Source: JBJFGR01 sp051892875 (lineage in GTDB: Bacteria > Pseudomonadota > Gammaproteobacteria > Enterobacterales > Succinivibrionaceae). Taken from it: DNA of 64,000 nucleotides. A model generated the notes under the pieces. That model was not told the DNA's origin, made no database searches, and was given only the letters and a program-made list of their open reading frames with translations. This document shows positions 1-10,300 of the stretch, in pieces; within the stretch, counting starts at the first letter, position 1, and each line of letters opens with the position of its first letter. The translations under genes and the position numbers were made by a program. The stretch lies in NCBI GenBank assembly GCA_051892875.1, contig JBJFGR010000140.1:39230-103229 (forward strand), given 5' to 3'.

Positions 1-269
1 CACCAAGCTTTTCCTACATAGATTTCGTCGTACGGTACATCATGTTTATTTAGCCATTCAATAATTACAGGTAATGTATTTGCGTTAATTTTTCCAAGAT
101 TGCCTTCATATGTGCGCATATTTCTGCTCGAAAAAATCACTATATCGAATCCTAAATTCTTATACTCTCTCATCTTTTCAATAACTTCTAAAACAGGGGT
201 TGCCTCAGCATAATTTCCTGTTTTATTAATAGAAATTGTATTGTCCAAATCCATTATTAATCTTTTCAT
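1..269 (-). CDS. HAD-superfamily capsule biosynthesis protein (partial, 3' end outside window)
   Basis: Only the first 89 codons are inside the window. The protein opens MKRLIMDLDNTISI, giving the HAD nucleophile motif DxDxT/S (D7-L-D9-N-T), and a later 'IVIFSSRN' matches HAD motif II (hhhT/S). Small HAD proteins of this type sit in capsule and LPS clusters as sugar-phosphate phosphatases or kinase-like enzymes; the substrate cannot be read here. Its ATG shares one base with the TAA of the upstream nucleotidyltransferase gene (TAATG), so the two are probably translationally coupled. It is the most distal visible gene of the capsule operon. Confidence 0.8.
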   Translation of the reverse strand, partial: MKRLIMDLDNTISINKTGNYAEATPVLEVIEKMREYKNLGFDIVIFSSRNMRTYEGNLGKINANTLPVIIEWLNKHDVPYDEIYVGKAW

Positions 270-1009
270 TATTTTCCCTCAATCATTTGAATGTACTCAG
301 AAGGGGTTCCACATATAATTACCTTCTCTCTGTCAACTAGTTCATACTTTACAGTTAACCCTCTTGATATAAGGTCGTTATACATAGGGGCTATATATAG
401 CTCATTTTTAACAAATTTGTTTTCTTGAAGTGTTTTATTAAACAAATCCATATACTTATTTACTGTACTGAAATAATAAAGACCATCACTACATAAATCA
501 GAAATACGATCTTTTTCTGTTGTTCTCAACACTGTCCCATTTTCGCCTGGTTCAACAAATGACCAATGATTGCCTTCTTCCTTAAACACTTCCAAATATC
601 CATCACAGGTTGTAACAAAATTAGGTTTTTTAAAATCAATTATTTTTGAGTCAATATTAAAGATATATAAATCATTCTCAAATATATTTGGGGATTGCAT
701 ATCTTTAAAATAATTTGACAACCCAAGAAATACCGTTTCTGCCTGACCTCTTGTTTCATAATCTAAACAAATTACTTTGTAATCTTCTATTCCTAATTTT
801 TTAATTTCATCAGCAATAAAAATTGGGGTTTGATAAACATTTCTGCAAACAAATATAAAGGTATCAGTCTTAAAATAATTTTCGAACGACAAAACTGACC
901 AGCTGAACATGGATTGACCTTGTATATCTAACTGATACTTTGGTTTTGTATATCCTGCTTTAAAAAATCTGGAGCTTAATCCAGCCATAGGAATAATAAA
1001 AATACTCAT
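269..1009 (-). CDS. NTP-transferase-like sugar nucleotidyltransferase, capsule cluster
   Basis: The N-terminus reads IIPMAGLSSRF followed by KPK, which is the G-x-G/S-x-R...PK signature of nucleotidyltransferases that activate sugar phosphates. I place the start at the ATG at 1009 (MSIFIIPMAG), with AAGG eight bases upstream. A longer reading from 1033 would overlap the ABC permease gene by 14 nt and adds eight non-conserved residues. The protein is about 246 aa, short for a full pyrophosphorylase. Sitting between a capsule exporter gene and a HAD gene, it may make an activated capsule sugar or substituent. Substrate unknown; a family 2 glycosyltransferase annotation is also possible. Confidence 0.7.
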   Translation of the reverse strand: MSIFIIPMAGLSSRFFKAGYTKPKYQLDIQGQSMFSWSVLSFENYFKTDTFIFVCRNVYQTPIFIADEIKKLGIEDYKVICLDYETRGQAETVFLGLSNYFKDMQSPNIFENDLYIFNIDSKIIDFKKPNFVTTCDGYLEVFKEEGNHWSFVEPGENGTVLRTTEKDRISDLCSDGLYYFSTVNKYMDLFNKTLQENKFVKNELYIAPMYNDLISRGLTVKYELVDREKVIICGTPSEYIQMIEGK

Positions 1010-1019
1010 TAATAAAACC

Positions 1020-1796
1020 TTATTGAATAACAAGTCTAGTTTCTAGAGCTCTATATAGAGCTAACCCCAAGACCAACAATAATATTGTCCAAAAATATAA
1101 ATAGCTCATAGACACATCTACAGTATGGTAGCTTTCCCAAAATCCTAGTCTTACAACCTCTATTCCATGAAGTAGAGGGTTATAAAGTAAATAATCTCTA
1201 TAAGGTTCTGGAATACTTGATATTGGTAAAATAATCCCTGAAATAATCATTAGAGGCATCATTATTATCTGTAAGATAAATCCCGAATCTGGAACTAATC
1301 TCATCATTACAGAAGATACCAAACCATAACCTAATCCTAATAACCAAAGTCCTAATAATGCAGTTAGTACTATTAAAATGTTATCGGGAACTAATTCAAA
1401 TCCTGCAAACATAAAAGCAATAGCAATAATTATTGCCACCCAAAACATTGAGAATGCTTCTACTCCAGCTTTACAAATTGCCGCATCAAATGGTCTTACT
1501 TGCCTAAATGCAAAAAAAGCTCTGTTGCAATCAATACCATGAAGCACTTGTACTGCTGTTCTTCTAAATAAAAAGAATGACAACATTCCTGTCATAATCC
1601 ATAGTTGCATTGCAACTCCACCCATAGTTCCTTTTTTTATCAAAGCATAAATAAAGGACATACCTAATATATGTGCAACTGGTTCAATAAGTAGCCAAGC
1701 CCAAGCACCTCTACTCCCAAAGAAGCGTGATAACGCATCTTTAAGGAACAAAGCTTTCCATACCATCAATGTGCTTGTAAAAGGATTTCTACTCAT
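1020..1796 (-). CDS. KpsM/Wzm-type ABC-2 capsule export permease
   Basis: The 258-aa protein is the inner-membrane half of an ABC polysaccharide exporter. About six hydrophobic segments are visible (roughly residues 35-55, 65-80, 110-132, 138-160, 172-192 and 232-250), the ABC-2 permease pattern of KpsM, BexB and CtrC. The N-terminal stretch with ALFLKDALSRFFGSR is typical of the family. It follows the outer-membrane lipoprotein gene by 12 nt. The ATPase (KpsT/BexA) and co-polymerase (KpsE/BexC) are not in the window and are expected to the left. Confidence 0.9.
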   Translation of the reverse strand: MSRNPFTSTLMVWKALFLKDALSRFFGSRGAWAWLLIEPVAHILGMSFIYALIKKGTMGGVAMQLWIMTGMLSFFLFRRTAVQVLHGIDCNRAFFAFRQVRPFDAAICKAGVEAFSMFWVAIIIAIAFMFAGFELVPDNILIVLTALLGLWLLGLGYGLVSSVMMRLVPDSGFILQIIMMPLMIISGIILPISSIPEPYRDYLLYNPLLHGIEVVRLGFWESYHTVDVSMSYLYFWTILLLVLGLALYRALETRLVIQ

Positions 1797-1812
1797 ACTT
1801 TATTCCGTAACT

Positions 1813-3000
1813 CTACTCCGCAAGATTATTTACGGTATTCCCCCATGAAACCAACGGATTAACTATCAAACCAACCATTCTTAAAAACTTCGATAGTTCG
1901 TTTGCACCAGATGATGCTAAATAAACCACATCCCCATTCTTTATCTTAAAATTCTGAGCCTCAAACAATGCTCTCGCCTCTCCCATGTATAACTGATACA
2001 CAACAGGTATTTTTTCAGCTTCTTCAAGTTCACTGTTTGTTACTAATGATTGTGTATAACTTTTTGCATACTCTTTATATATATCTTTATTCTCAAATCT
2101 AAAAATAAACACGCCATTAGGATTTGCTACGTTATCGTTTAATCCCCCAACTCTTGCAATGGCTTCAATTATATTTAGTCCTGTGGCTTCAAGCTTTACT
2201 TCTTGGTTTTTGCCACCAGGTCCTAAAACTGTAAAAGTCCAAGGTTGGTACATTGCAACTAACACATCCTTTGCATTCACATAGATGTTTTCATTGGGAT
2301 TTGCTATTACAGTTTCTAATGGCAAACTTGTAGTTTTGCCATCTCTTGTAAGACTAAGCATAATTTTGTTGTAGTTTTGGCTAACGCCAGAACTTAGCGC
2401 CAAGGCATCTAACACCCTTTCACCTTTTGGTGTTAAACTAATATTCGTGCTATTTTTTACATCCCCAATTACAGTCATCTGTGCAGATGGTCTATTAGAT
2501 ACATGAAGCATTACCTGAGGATTATTTGCTTTATTTTTTAAGCTATCTAAAATATCTTTTTCTATTTGCCTTACCGTTTTTCCAGCAACCTTAATTTGCC
2601 CTACAAATGGAACTCTAATATTTCCATCCTCTTCAACTAATTGTGTTGGCAACTTATTTGAGGTAACTGACAAATCTTCAGCATCATAACTCTTCGCGCC
2701 AAATAGTAGTGCCGGACTGCTTTCCCATATATATAAATCAACAGAATCCCCACTTTGCACCTTAAAAACATCAGGCTTTACATCCCCAAAAATCTTTTTA
2801 AATGAAAGATTTTCTTCGTGTTTCTTCATTATGTTAGTGATTTCATCACTTATCTTTAAAATTGGTATTGGATATTGAGTATTTTCAGCTTCATTTAGCT
2901 CCTCTACAGATCCATAGCTTGGACCCGCATGTGGAAAGCTACATCCAGAAATAAAAATTCCTGAAATAACTAAAGCTAATCCTATCTTCCCAAATACCAT
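1813..3000 (-). CDS. KpsD/BexD/CtrA-family polysaccharide export outer-membrane lipoprotein
   Basis: The 395-aa protein has a type II signal peptide with lipobox ISGC, so lipidation is predicted on C20. A Poly_export domain follows (about residues 78-170, with VQSGDSVDLYIWE and GNIRVPFVGQIKVAGKT), then two SLBB-like repeats (about 172-245 and 253-330). This is the OPX family that forms the outer-membrane channel for ABC-dependent capsules. Its start codon overlaps the stop of the upstream oxoamine synthase gene (TAATG). Family membership is clear; the exact name depends on the capsule system. Confidence 0.9.
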   Translation of the reverse strand: MVFGKIGLALVISGIFISGCSFPHAGPSYGSVEELNEAENTQYPIPILKISDEITNIMKKHEENLSFKKIFGDVKPDVFKVQSGDSVDLYIWESSPALLFGAKSYDAEDLSVTSNKLPTQLVEEDGNIRVPFVGQIKVAGKTVRQIEKDILDSLKNKANNPQVMLHVSNRPSAQMTVIGDVKNSTNISLTPKGERVLDALALSSGVSQNYNKIMLSLTRDGKTTSLPLETVIANPNENIYVNAKDVLVAMYQPWTFTVLGPGGKNQEVKLEATGLNIIEAIARVGGLNDNVANPNGVFIFRFENKDIYKEYAKSYTQSLVTNSELEEAEKIPVVYQLYMGEARALFEAQNFKIKNGDVVYLASSGANELSKFLRMVGLIVNPLVSWGNTVNNLAE

Positions 3001-4310
3001 TAAATAACCCCTTCCTGCTTACTTACCTTAACTAATATGTCACTTGTATTTCTAATCTGTTCACTTGTGTGTTCTGAGGTAATAAAAAATCTCAATCTCG
3101 CCTGCTTTTCTTCAACTGCAGGATGAATTATCGGTTGCACATTTATGCCTTCATTGAATAATGCTGCTGAAAGCTTGATTGCCTTGTGCGAACTTCCTGT
3201 AATAACAGGAATAACCGCATAACCAATTGCATTGCCTACGTTGATCTTTTGTTCTTTAACAAGTTGTAAAAACAACTTGCTGTTGTTTTGTAATCTCAAA
3301 ACTCTTTCTGGTTCTTGCTCTAATATATCTAGTGCTGTTATAGCAGCTTCTGCCATTGGTGCTGATAAACCTACGCTATATACAAAACCAGGCGCGTTGT
3401 ATCTTAAAATATCTACAATATCTTGATTTGCAACAATATATCCACCACAACTGGCAAGAGTTTTACTTAAAGTTCCCATCCAAATATCAACTTCGTTTTC
3501 ATCAATATTAAAATGTTCAGCTATACCAGTTCCCTTTGTTCCCAAAACTCCTAAAGCATGTGCTTCATCAATCATTAAAACACAACCATATTCTTTTTTA
3601 ATTCTTAACAGTTCAAGTAAATTAGGAATATCTCCATCCATACTAAATAAACCTTCAGTAACTATAAGAACTCGTTCGTAATTAGCTCTGTTGTTTTGTA
3701 AAATATTTTCTAAAACAAATAAATCATTATGAGCATATGGATAATATTTTGCTCCTGACAACTTAATCCCCTGAATAATACTGTTGTGATCAAGAGCATC
3801 GTAGATAATTAAATCTTTATCACCAAATAATGTACTTATTACACTTACATTTGTAGCATGACCACTTACAAAAGTAATTGCATCATCTTTGTGATAAAGT
3901 TTGGCTAATTTTTTTTCAAGTTGTCTTTGGAATGGCCTTTCCCCTGCTACTAACCGACTAGCTCCAACAGAAGTACCATGTTCCCTAATTGCATTTATTG
4001 CCGCTTCTCTTAATTTTGGATGATCATTTAAACCTAAATAGTTGTAATTTGAATAGTTAATACAATTTTTGCCATTAACCGTTGTCATCACACCTTTTAC
4101 ATGTTCATGCACCTTAAAGAATGGATCTTCAATATTAAAGTTCTTCCCTAAACTTCTCATGGTTTTTATCTTTTGCATCAGCTGGTGATCTGAAAAAGAA
4201 GCATTCGTTGTTTTATATGAAGCAGTTTTTCCTACATATTGCTGTTCTTGCTTTATAGACTTTTCTTGCTTAAATTTATTTAGCATATTAGTAAACTTAG
4301 AGTTAATCAT
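3000..4310 (-). CDS. Alpha-oxoamine synthase (PLP), RkpG/WcbT-like
   Basis: A 436-aa fold-type I PLP enzyme of the family holding 2-amino-3-ketobutyrate CoA ligase, BioF and serine palmitoyltransferase. These enzymes join an amino acid to an acyl thioester with loss of CO2. Visible motifs are VSGHATN (about 148-154), DEAHALGVLG (D248, H251) and GTLSKTLASCGG with the PLP lysine at K283. About 60 residues precede the core. The first 8 nt overlap the end of the FAS/PKS gene, implying translational coupling. Homologous pairs occur in rhizobial K-antigen (rkpA/rkpG) and Burkholderia capsule (wcbR/wcbT) loci. The amino-acid substrate is unknown. Confidence 0.85.
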   Translation of the reverse strand: MINSKFTNMLNKFKQEKSIKQEQQYVGKTASYKTTNASFSDHQLMQKIKTMRSLGKNFNIEDPFFKVHEHVKGVMTTVNGKNCINYSNYNYLGLNDHPKLREAAINAIREHGTSVGASRLVAGERPFQRQLEKKLAKLYHKDDAITFVSGHATNVSVISTLFGDKDLIIYDALDHNSIIQGIKLSGAKYYPYAHNDLFVLENILQNNRANYERVLIVTEGLFSMDGDIPNLLELLRIKKEYGCVLMIDEAHALGVLGTKGTGIAEHFNIDENEVDIWMGTLSKTLASCGGYIVANQDIVDILRYNAPGFVYSVGLSAPMAEAAITALDILEQEPERVLRLQNNSKLFLQLVKEQKINVGNAIGYAVIPVITGSSHKAIKLSAALFNEGINVQPIIHPAVEEKQARLRFFITSEHTSEQIRNTSDILVKVSKQEGVI

Positions 4311-7300
4311 TTGATTTAACCTCCTTATTTACTAAAAAATCTTGTAGATCTTCGCTTTCAACATGAGTAGCTAAAACCTGTTTTATAACAGAGTTGCTAT
4401 TATTTTCATCACTAGATACTTCAGTAGCTTCTGCAAAACCTTCATCACTTCCTACCATTTTTTCATAGATCTTAAGTGATAGCTTGTTTACATTCGGATT
4501 GTCTTGGAAAGCCATAACTGAAAGCTTTATGCCTGTTTGTTTTTCAATTGATACAATCAAATCCATTGCCATTAAAGAGTCTAAGCCCATATCCTGAAGA
4601 TTTTGTTCTTTATTGATTTGTTCCGTGGTAAAACCCATGGTATCTGCTATTTCAGATACTAAGATATTTGAGATTATGTTTACCGCTTCAGACTTTGTTT
4701 TATCCTTTATTGCTAATAAAAGATTATTTGTACTAATAAATTGGTTCTGATTCTTTGAATCCTGTACTAATGCATATATTCTAGAAGGAACTTTTCCTAT
4801 TGATTCACTTATACTTAACCAATTTAAATTAGCTATTATCTGGGTACCACCACGAATAATTGCTTCTGGTAATAGTGATAAAGCTTCAGCACTATTTAAA
4901 GCTTCAGTTCCAATTGCTAATTCTAAAGACTTTTTAACTTGTCCTTTGTCTTGTAGGTAACCAACATCACTTATTGGCCCCCATTCAATGCAACATGCGT
5001 TATAGCCTTCTTGTATTCTTTTGTTAACCAATGCTTCTAAAGCAGAATTTGTTGCAACATAATTAGCTTGACCAATATTTCCAATTGCTACAGATATAGA
5101 TGAATACACTACAAAATTCTTAACCGTTGATGATTTCTTTGATAACTCATGAAGATTTTTAGCACCAATATATTTGGAGTTCCATACCTTTTGATAATGC
5201 TCAACTGTTATATCTTTTAATAAACAATCAGCAAAAACCCCTGCAGCATGAACAATGCCAGTTACTTGAATATTATTGCTTAGTAAATCTTGCCATAAAT
5301 ATTCAAGAGCATTCTTATCTGAAACATCACAACGTTTAACGATAATTCTATCTGTATTGGAGCATTCGTTGGATTCTTTGTTCACTAAGTATTGTCTTGA
5401 TTCTTTAATCACAGACTCATCAGTAATACCAGAACGAGAAACTAAAATCACTTGTTTTACTTTCTTCTGTTCTAATAAATACTTAGCTGTAGCCCAACCA
5501 AAACCTCTTGTGCCACCTGTTATCAACCAAATATCTTTAGATGAAATAACGTTATTTTTTATATTATTTATATTTGTTACTATTGATGATTTTAATTCAT
5601 CAATAGTAACAACCACCTTACCTGTTTGGTTGCCCTGTTGCATATATTTAAAAGCGTTTACAATATCATTATTACTAAATGATATATATGGTAATGGAAT
5701 AAATACTTCTTTTTTAAATAAGTCTATTACTTGATTAAAAATTTCTTTAGCTTTTATTGGATTAAACTTAAATAACTGGTCAACATCAATTGCAAAGTAA
5801 CTAATGTTTTCTTTAAAGTATCTTAGGCCTAAAGAAGTATTTTCTACAAAATCTCTTTTACCTAATTCCATAAAACGACCAAATGGTTTTAGTAAACCTA
5901 GACTTTCTCTCATTGCTTCGCCTGATAAGCAATTTAGAACAGCATCTACACCTTGCCCATTTGTATCTCTTAACAATTCCGTTCTAAAATCTAACTCTCT
6001 TGAATTGTAGATATGTTCAACACCTAACATTCTTAAGAAATCATGCTTAGATTCCGAACCTGCTGTAGCATAAATTTCAAGACCTAAATATTTAGCAATT
6101 TGAATTGCTGCAATGCCAACACCACCTGCAGCTCCGTGAATTAATATACTTTCACCCTTTTTCATATTAGCCAAGGTTGATAGAGCATACCAGGCTGTAA
6201 AAAATACAATTGGAACAGTGGCTGCAGATTCAAAAGACCATTTTTTTGGTATTCTAGAAATTGAGTAGTCTTTAACTACTACCTTGTTACTAAAGCAACA
6301 AGACCCAAAACCTAATACTCGGTCACCTATTGCAAAATCACTTACGTTTGAACCTATTGCTGAGATAACCCCTGAAAACTCAAAACCTAAGAAAGGACCT
6401 GAAAATCCTTTTTCTAACGCATCCTCAGGAACTAAACCCATAGTCATCATTATGTCTCTGAAATTTAAACCTGTAACTTTTACATCAACTAACACTTCAT
6501 TTGATGCTAAAGTTTCTGCTTTTGGTATTTCTTTTTCAATCCAGCATAAATTCTTTAATCTACCAGGAGCTGAAAAATCTAAATAATAAGCCTTTCCTAA
6601 AATATTATTATTTAGTAATGATTCTTTATAAAATGAAGTTAAATCAGAAAATCCTTTTTTAATAACTGTTCTGTTAAATAAATCTAAAGAATTTCTTTCG
6701 TTAGATAATTCTATGGTTATTTCATCTAAACCACATGAAGCAATCAATTCGTTCCATATTGAGGAAACTTTAAAATCGACTACTTTTTGGAAATTATCCA
6801 CAGATGTTATTGAATCGATTTCAATGTTAATAGAGTTAATATTAATATTCTTTAACTCATTAGATATAACTCTAATTTCACCTCTAATTGCCGATGAAGT
6901 CGAATCTTCATTGGCGTTGAAAGTAATTACACTTAATGAAATATCTCTACAACTTGAATTAATTTCATATAAATTATTAGCTAATTTGGCAAGTTGTTGT
7001 AATACATTAGGTGTCTTTAATTCATCTATGCAAGAAACTACATAAACTACTTTATTAAATGTTGTTTTCAACAAATAAGCTTTTATATCTATATCTAATT
7101 CTATTGATTCAATTTTTTCGTAGATAACAGATGCACTGACAGCACTATTCACCTTATCTAGTAATTTATTTATTATTAATTCTTTTACTACACATTTATC
7201 TGAATTTTTTTCTTCAAAATTTTGGTTATTAGTAGAAACTATAAATAAAATATTTTCATTATTTGTATAAATCTGATTATTAATTTCTATATTTTTTATT

Positions 7301-10300
7301 GTTTGATTATTGCTACAACTTAAATCTTTTTGTGCAAAAATTAAATATGAACCAGTTTGCAAACCAGCTGATGTTGGTTCTGTATATATAGCAGTATCAT
7401 TAAAGTAACTTGATTTTAATAAAGACTCCCAATATGAACTTGGCTTTAGTATCGAAGTTTTATCTTCTAACCACCAAGATTTATCTAATCCATTAAGAAT
7501 ATTAGCAGACCAATCACTGTTTCTTTCAATTACTATTAATAAGCCTTTATTTGATAAAAGATTATATATATTTAATAAGGCCTGGTCATAATCTTTTACG
7601 TAACATAATTGTTCATCTATAACAATTAAATCAAAAGCATTATGTCCTGATTGTTCTAATGAATTCTTTATTTGGTTTAGTTTTTCTTCTTTTATTGATA
7701 AATTTCTAGAATCAAAATCAAAAACTTCTAAAGATACAATTTCAAAACTTGATAAGTTACCGTTAAATTCTTTGTTAACAATAGTTTGTATTAAGTTCTT
7801 ATTACCTAGTTCTAAAACTCTCAATATATGCTTATTATTTGATACAAAACGCTTTAACAAAACTATAAATTCTAATAAAGCTTTATAAATACCCTTATAT
7901 TTCATAGCATTACCAGCATAAATTGTGCTGTAATCATTTATCTTTGTATTTATCGTTGTATTTTTTGTATTCTTTGTATTTTCAGTACTAGAAAATTCGT
8001 TTTGTATTAACTCTGAAACAACTATCGGTAACTTATTACCAAGTCTGTAGATCGGTAAAATTTCATATATAGCTTCAGGACAGTTCTCATAAGCGTAACG
8101 TAAAATTTCATCTCCTGATGATTCCTCACTTTCTGAAATAAAATTTATTTGATTATTGTTATTTATAGCTATAAGATTATGATCTACTAATAAATCTATA
8201 ATGTATAACACTAATGGATGTAAAGAATCTTTTGTTTGTTCTGATAATGTAAAATTATCTACTGAACTTAATGCTATCTTTAAAGACTCTAAACAATAAT
8301 AAAGAACTGCATTTTCAATTAGTGGTAATACTGTTTCAAACCATATTTTTCTTCGCTTAACAAAGATTTCAGGCAAGCTTAATTTTGATAAAAATTCTGC
8401 AATTTTTTTAGGTGTAAATTCTTTATCATCAATGGTAGAAATTAAATTATGGCGTAACGCTTGTTGTTCATAGTGCCATAAACTAATATTCTGCTCATTC
8501 ATATTATTAGCTCTAGGAAGAACATTGAATCTACAATCTTGTAAAAAACCTACACATTCATTATCTGCATTAAATATACTAAATTCAGCTAATAAACTTC
8601 TTGAACTAATCTTTAATAACTTACCAATAATATAAGTTATTTTAGAATTACTAATGTTACTTTTAATTGAAACGTTACCAAACTTTACAGGTAAATAAGT
8701 CGATAAAGTAGAGTTCGTTGTAGTTTCTCTAGAATTGCCAATAATAGATGCTAATAATCCCTGAAAACCTGCATCTATAACTCCAGGATGAATTACATAT
8801 TCTGAGCTACATTCATTATTAGATACTAAACATACCTTTAGCATCTTTTCAGATTCATTAACAACTACTTTAGTTAGTTGCCTAAAATTTTTACCGTAGG
8901 TTAATCCTAACTTTTTGGTTAAATCATATATTTCACATGAATCCAATGAATAAACAAAAGAATTACTACTTGAATCTATAAATTTACTATTCTTGTTATC
9001 AACAAGTGAATTAGAAGTTGTTACTGAATATAATCGTCCTTTAATATTTAGCAACCAATCATCATTACTTAGGTAATCTTTACTTAGAATTTCAAAATCC
9101 TGAGTATTTGACAAAATCTTTACTCTAACAGACTTATAGCATTCTTTATTATCCATGGTTATTGGATTTATAATGTCTAGATATTCTATATTAAACCATT
9201 GACATAAATTCTCTATCGCAGAATTACCTAGCATTGATTTTAAAGCTTCTAATACTATCTCAATATAATCAGCCGCAGCTACTACATATTGACCATCAAC
9301 AATATGATCCCTTAATAATTGATTCTTAGAAGGTTCTAAAACATTTTCCCATATGTATTCAGATGAAGATATTTTCCAACCTAATAATGGAGATTCTCTA
9401 AAATGTTCTACAACCTTCTCTGTTGAATTTTTATACTCATAATGCTGCTTTTCCCATGCATAATGAGGTAATTCTAGAGCCTCTAATAAGTTTTTATTTA
9501 ATAAATTACTATGGTTAAAGTTATTAACATCACCAAAAAAACATGATTTATCAAGATTTGAGCATAATAAATGACTCTCCATTATAACTTTTGTCATTCT
9601 TGATAAACTGTCATTATTTGGAAGTAACGTACTAGAAATTTTTGGATTAATAACTAAGCTATTTCCTTTTTCAAGATTTTTGTTTGTAACTTCTTTTGCT
9701 ATATCTCTTAAATAACGTTGTAAAATAGCATTTGTTCCAATTTCGATTAAATAATCATATCCATCTTCTAAAAGGCTCTTAACACCACTATAAAAATTAA
9801 CTTCATCTCGAATATTTCGCCACCAATAGACATTATTTAATAAGAAGTCTTTTTCACATTTTGTCCCTATTACAGATGAATAGAAAGAAATTACTGATGA
9901 TTTTTCCTCATTTTCTTTATCGTTTGTTGATATATCATGCAATTCATTTAATACACTATCCTTAATAACATCCATGTATGAACTGTGGAATGGATAATCA
10001 ACATCTAAAAGTTTAAAAAATATTTTTTTATTAACAAAAAATTTTTCAAGTGTATTTAAAGATGAGGTATTACCTGATATTGTAATATTATCAACAGAAT
10101 TTATAGCAGCAACACATACATCTGTTATGTTCAATTCACAACAAATGTTATTAAATTCATTCTTTGATACAGACACGGCAGCCATTTTCCCTTGACCACG
10201 TGTTGTATCTTGCAACATACTTCTGATGCAAATTACTTTTATTGCTTCATCCAGTGTTAATTTTCCTGAAATATAAGCAGCTGCAATTTCGCCCATACTA

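Noticed and set aside
5276..5734. 152-codon frame antisense to the PKS gene
   Set aside because: Antisense to the well-conserved KR domain and adjoining linker; composition follows the complementary codons, so it is a shadow.
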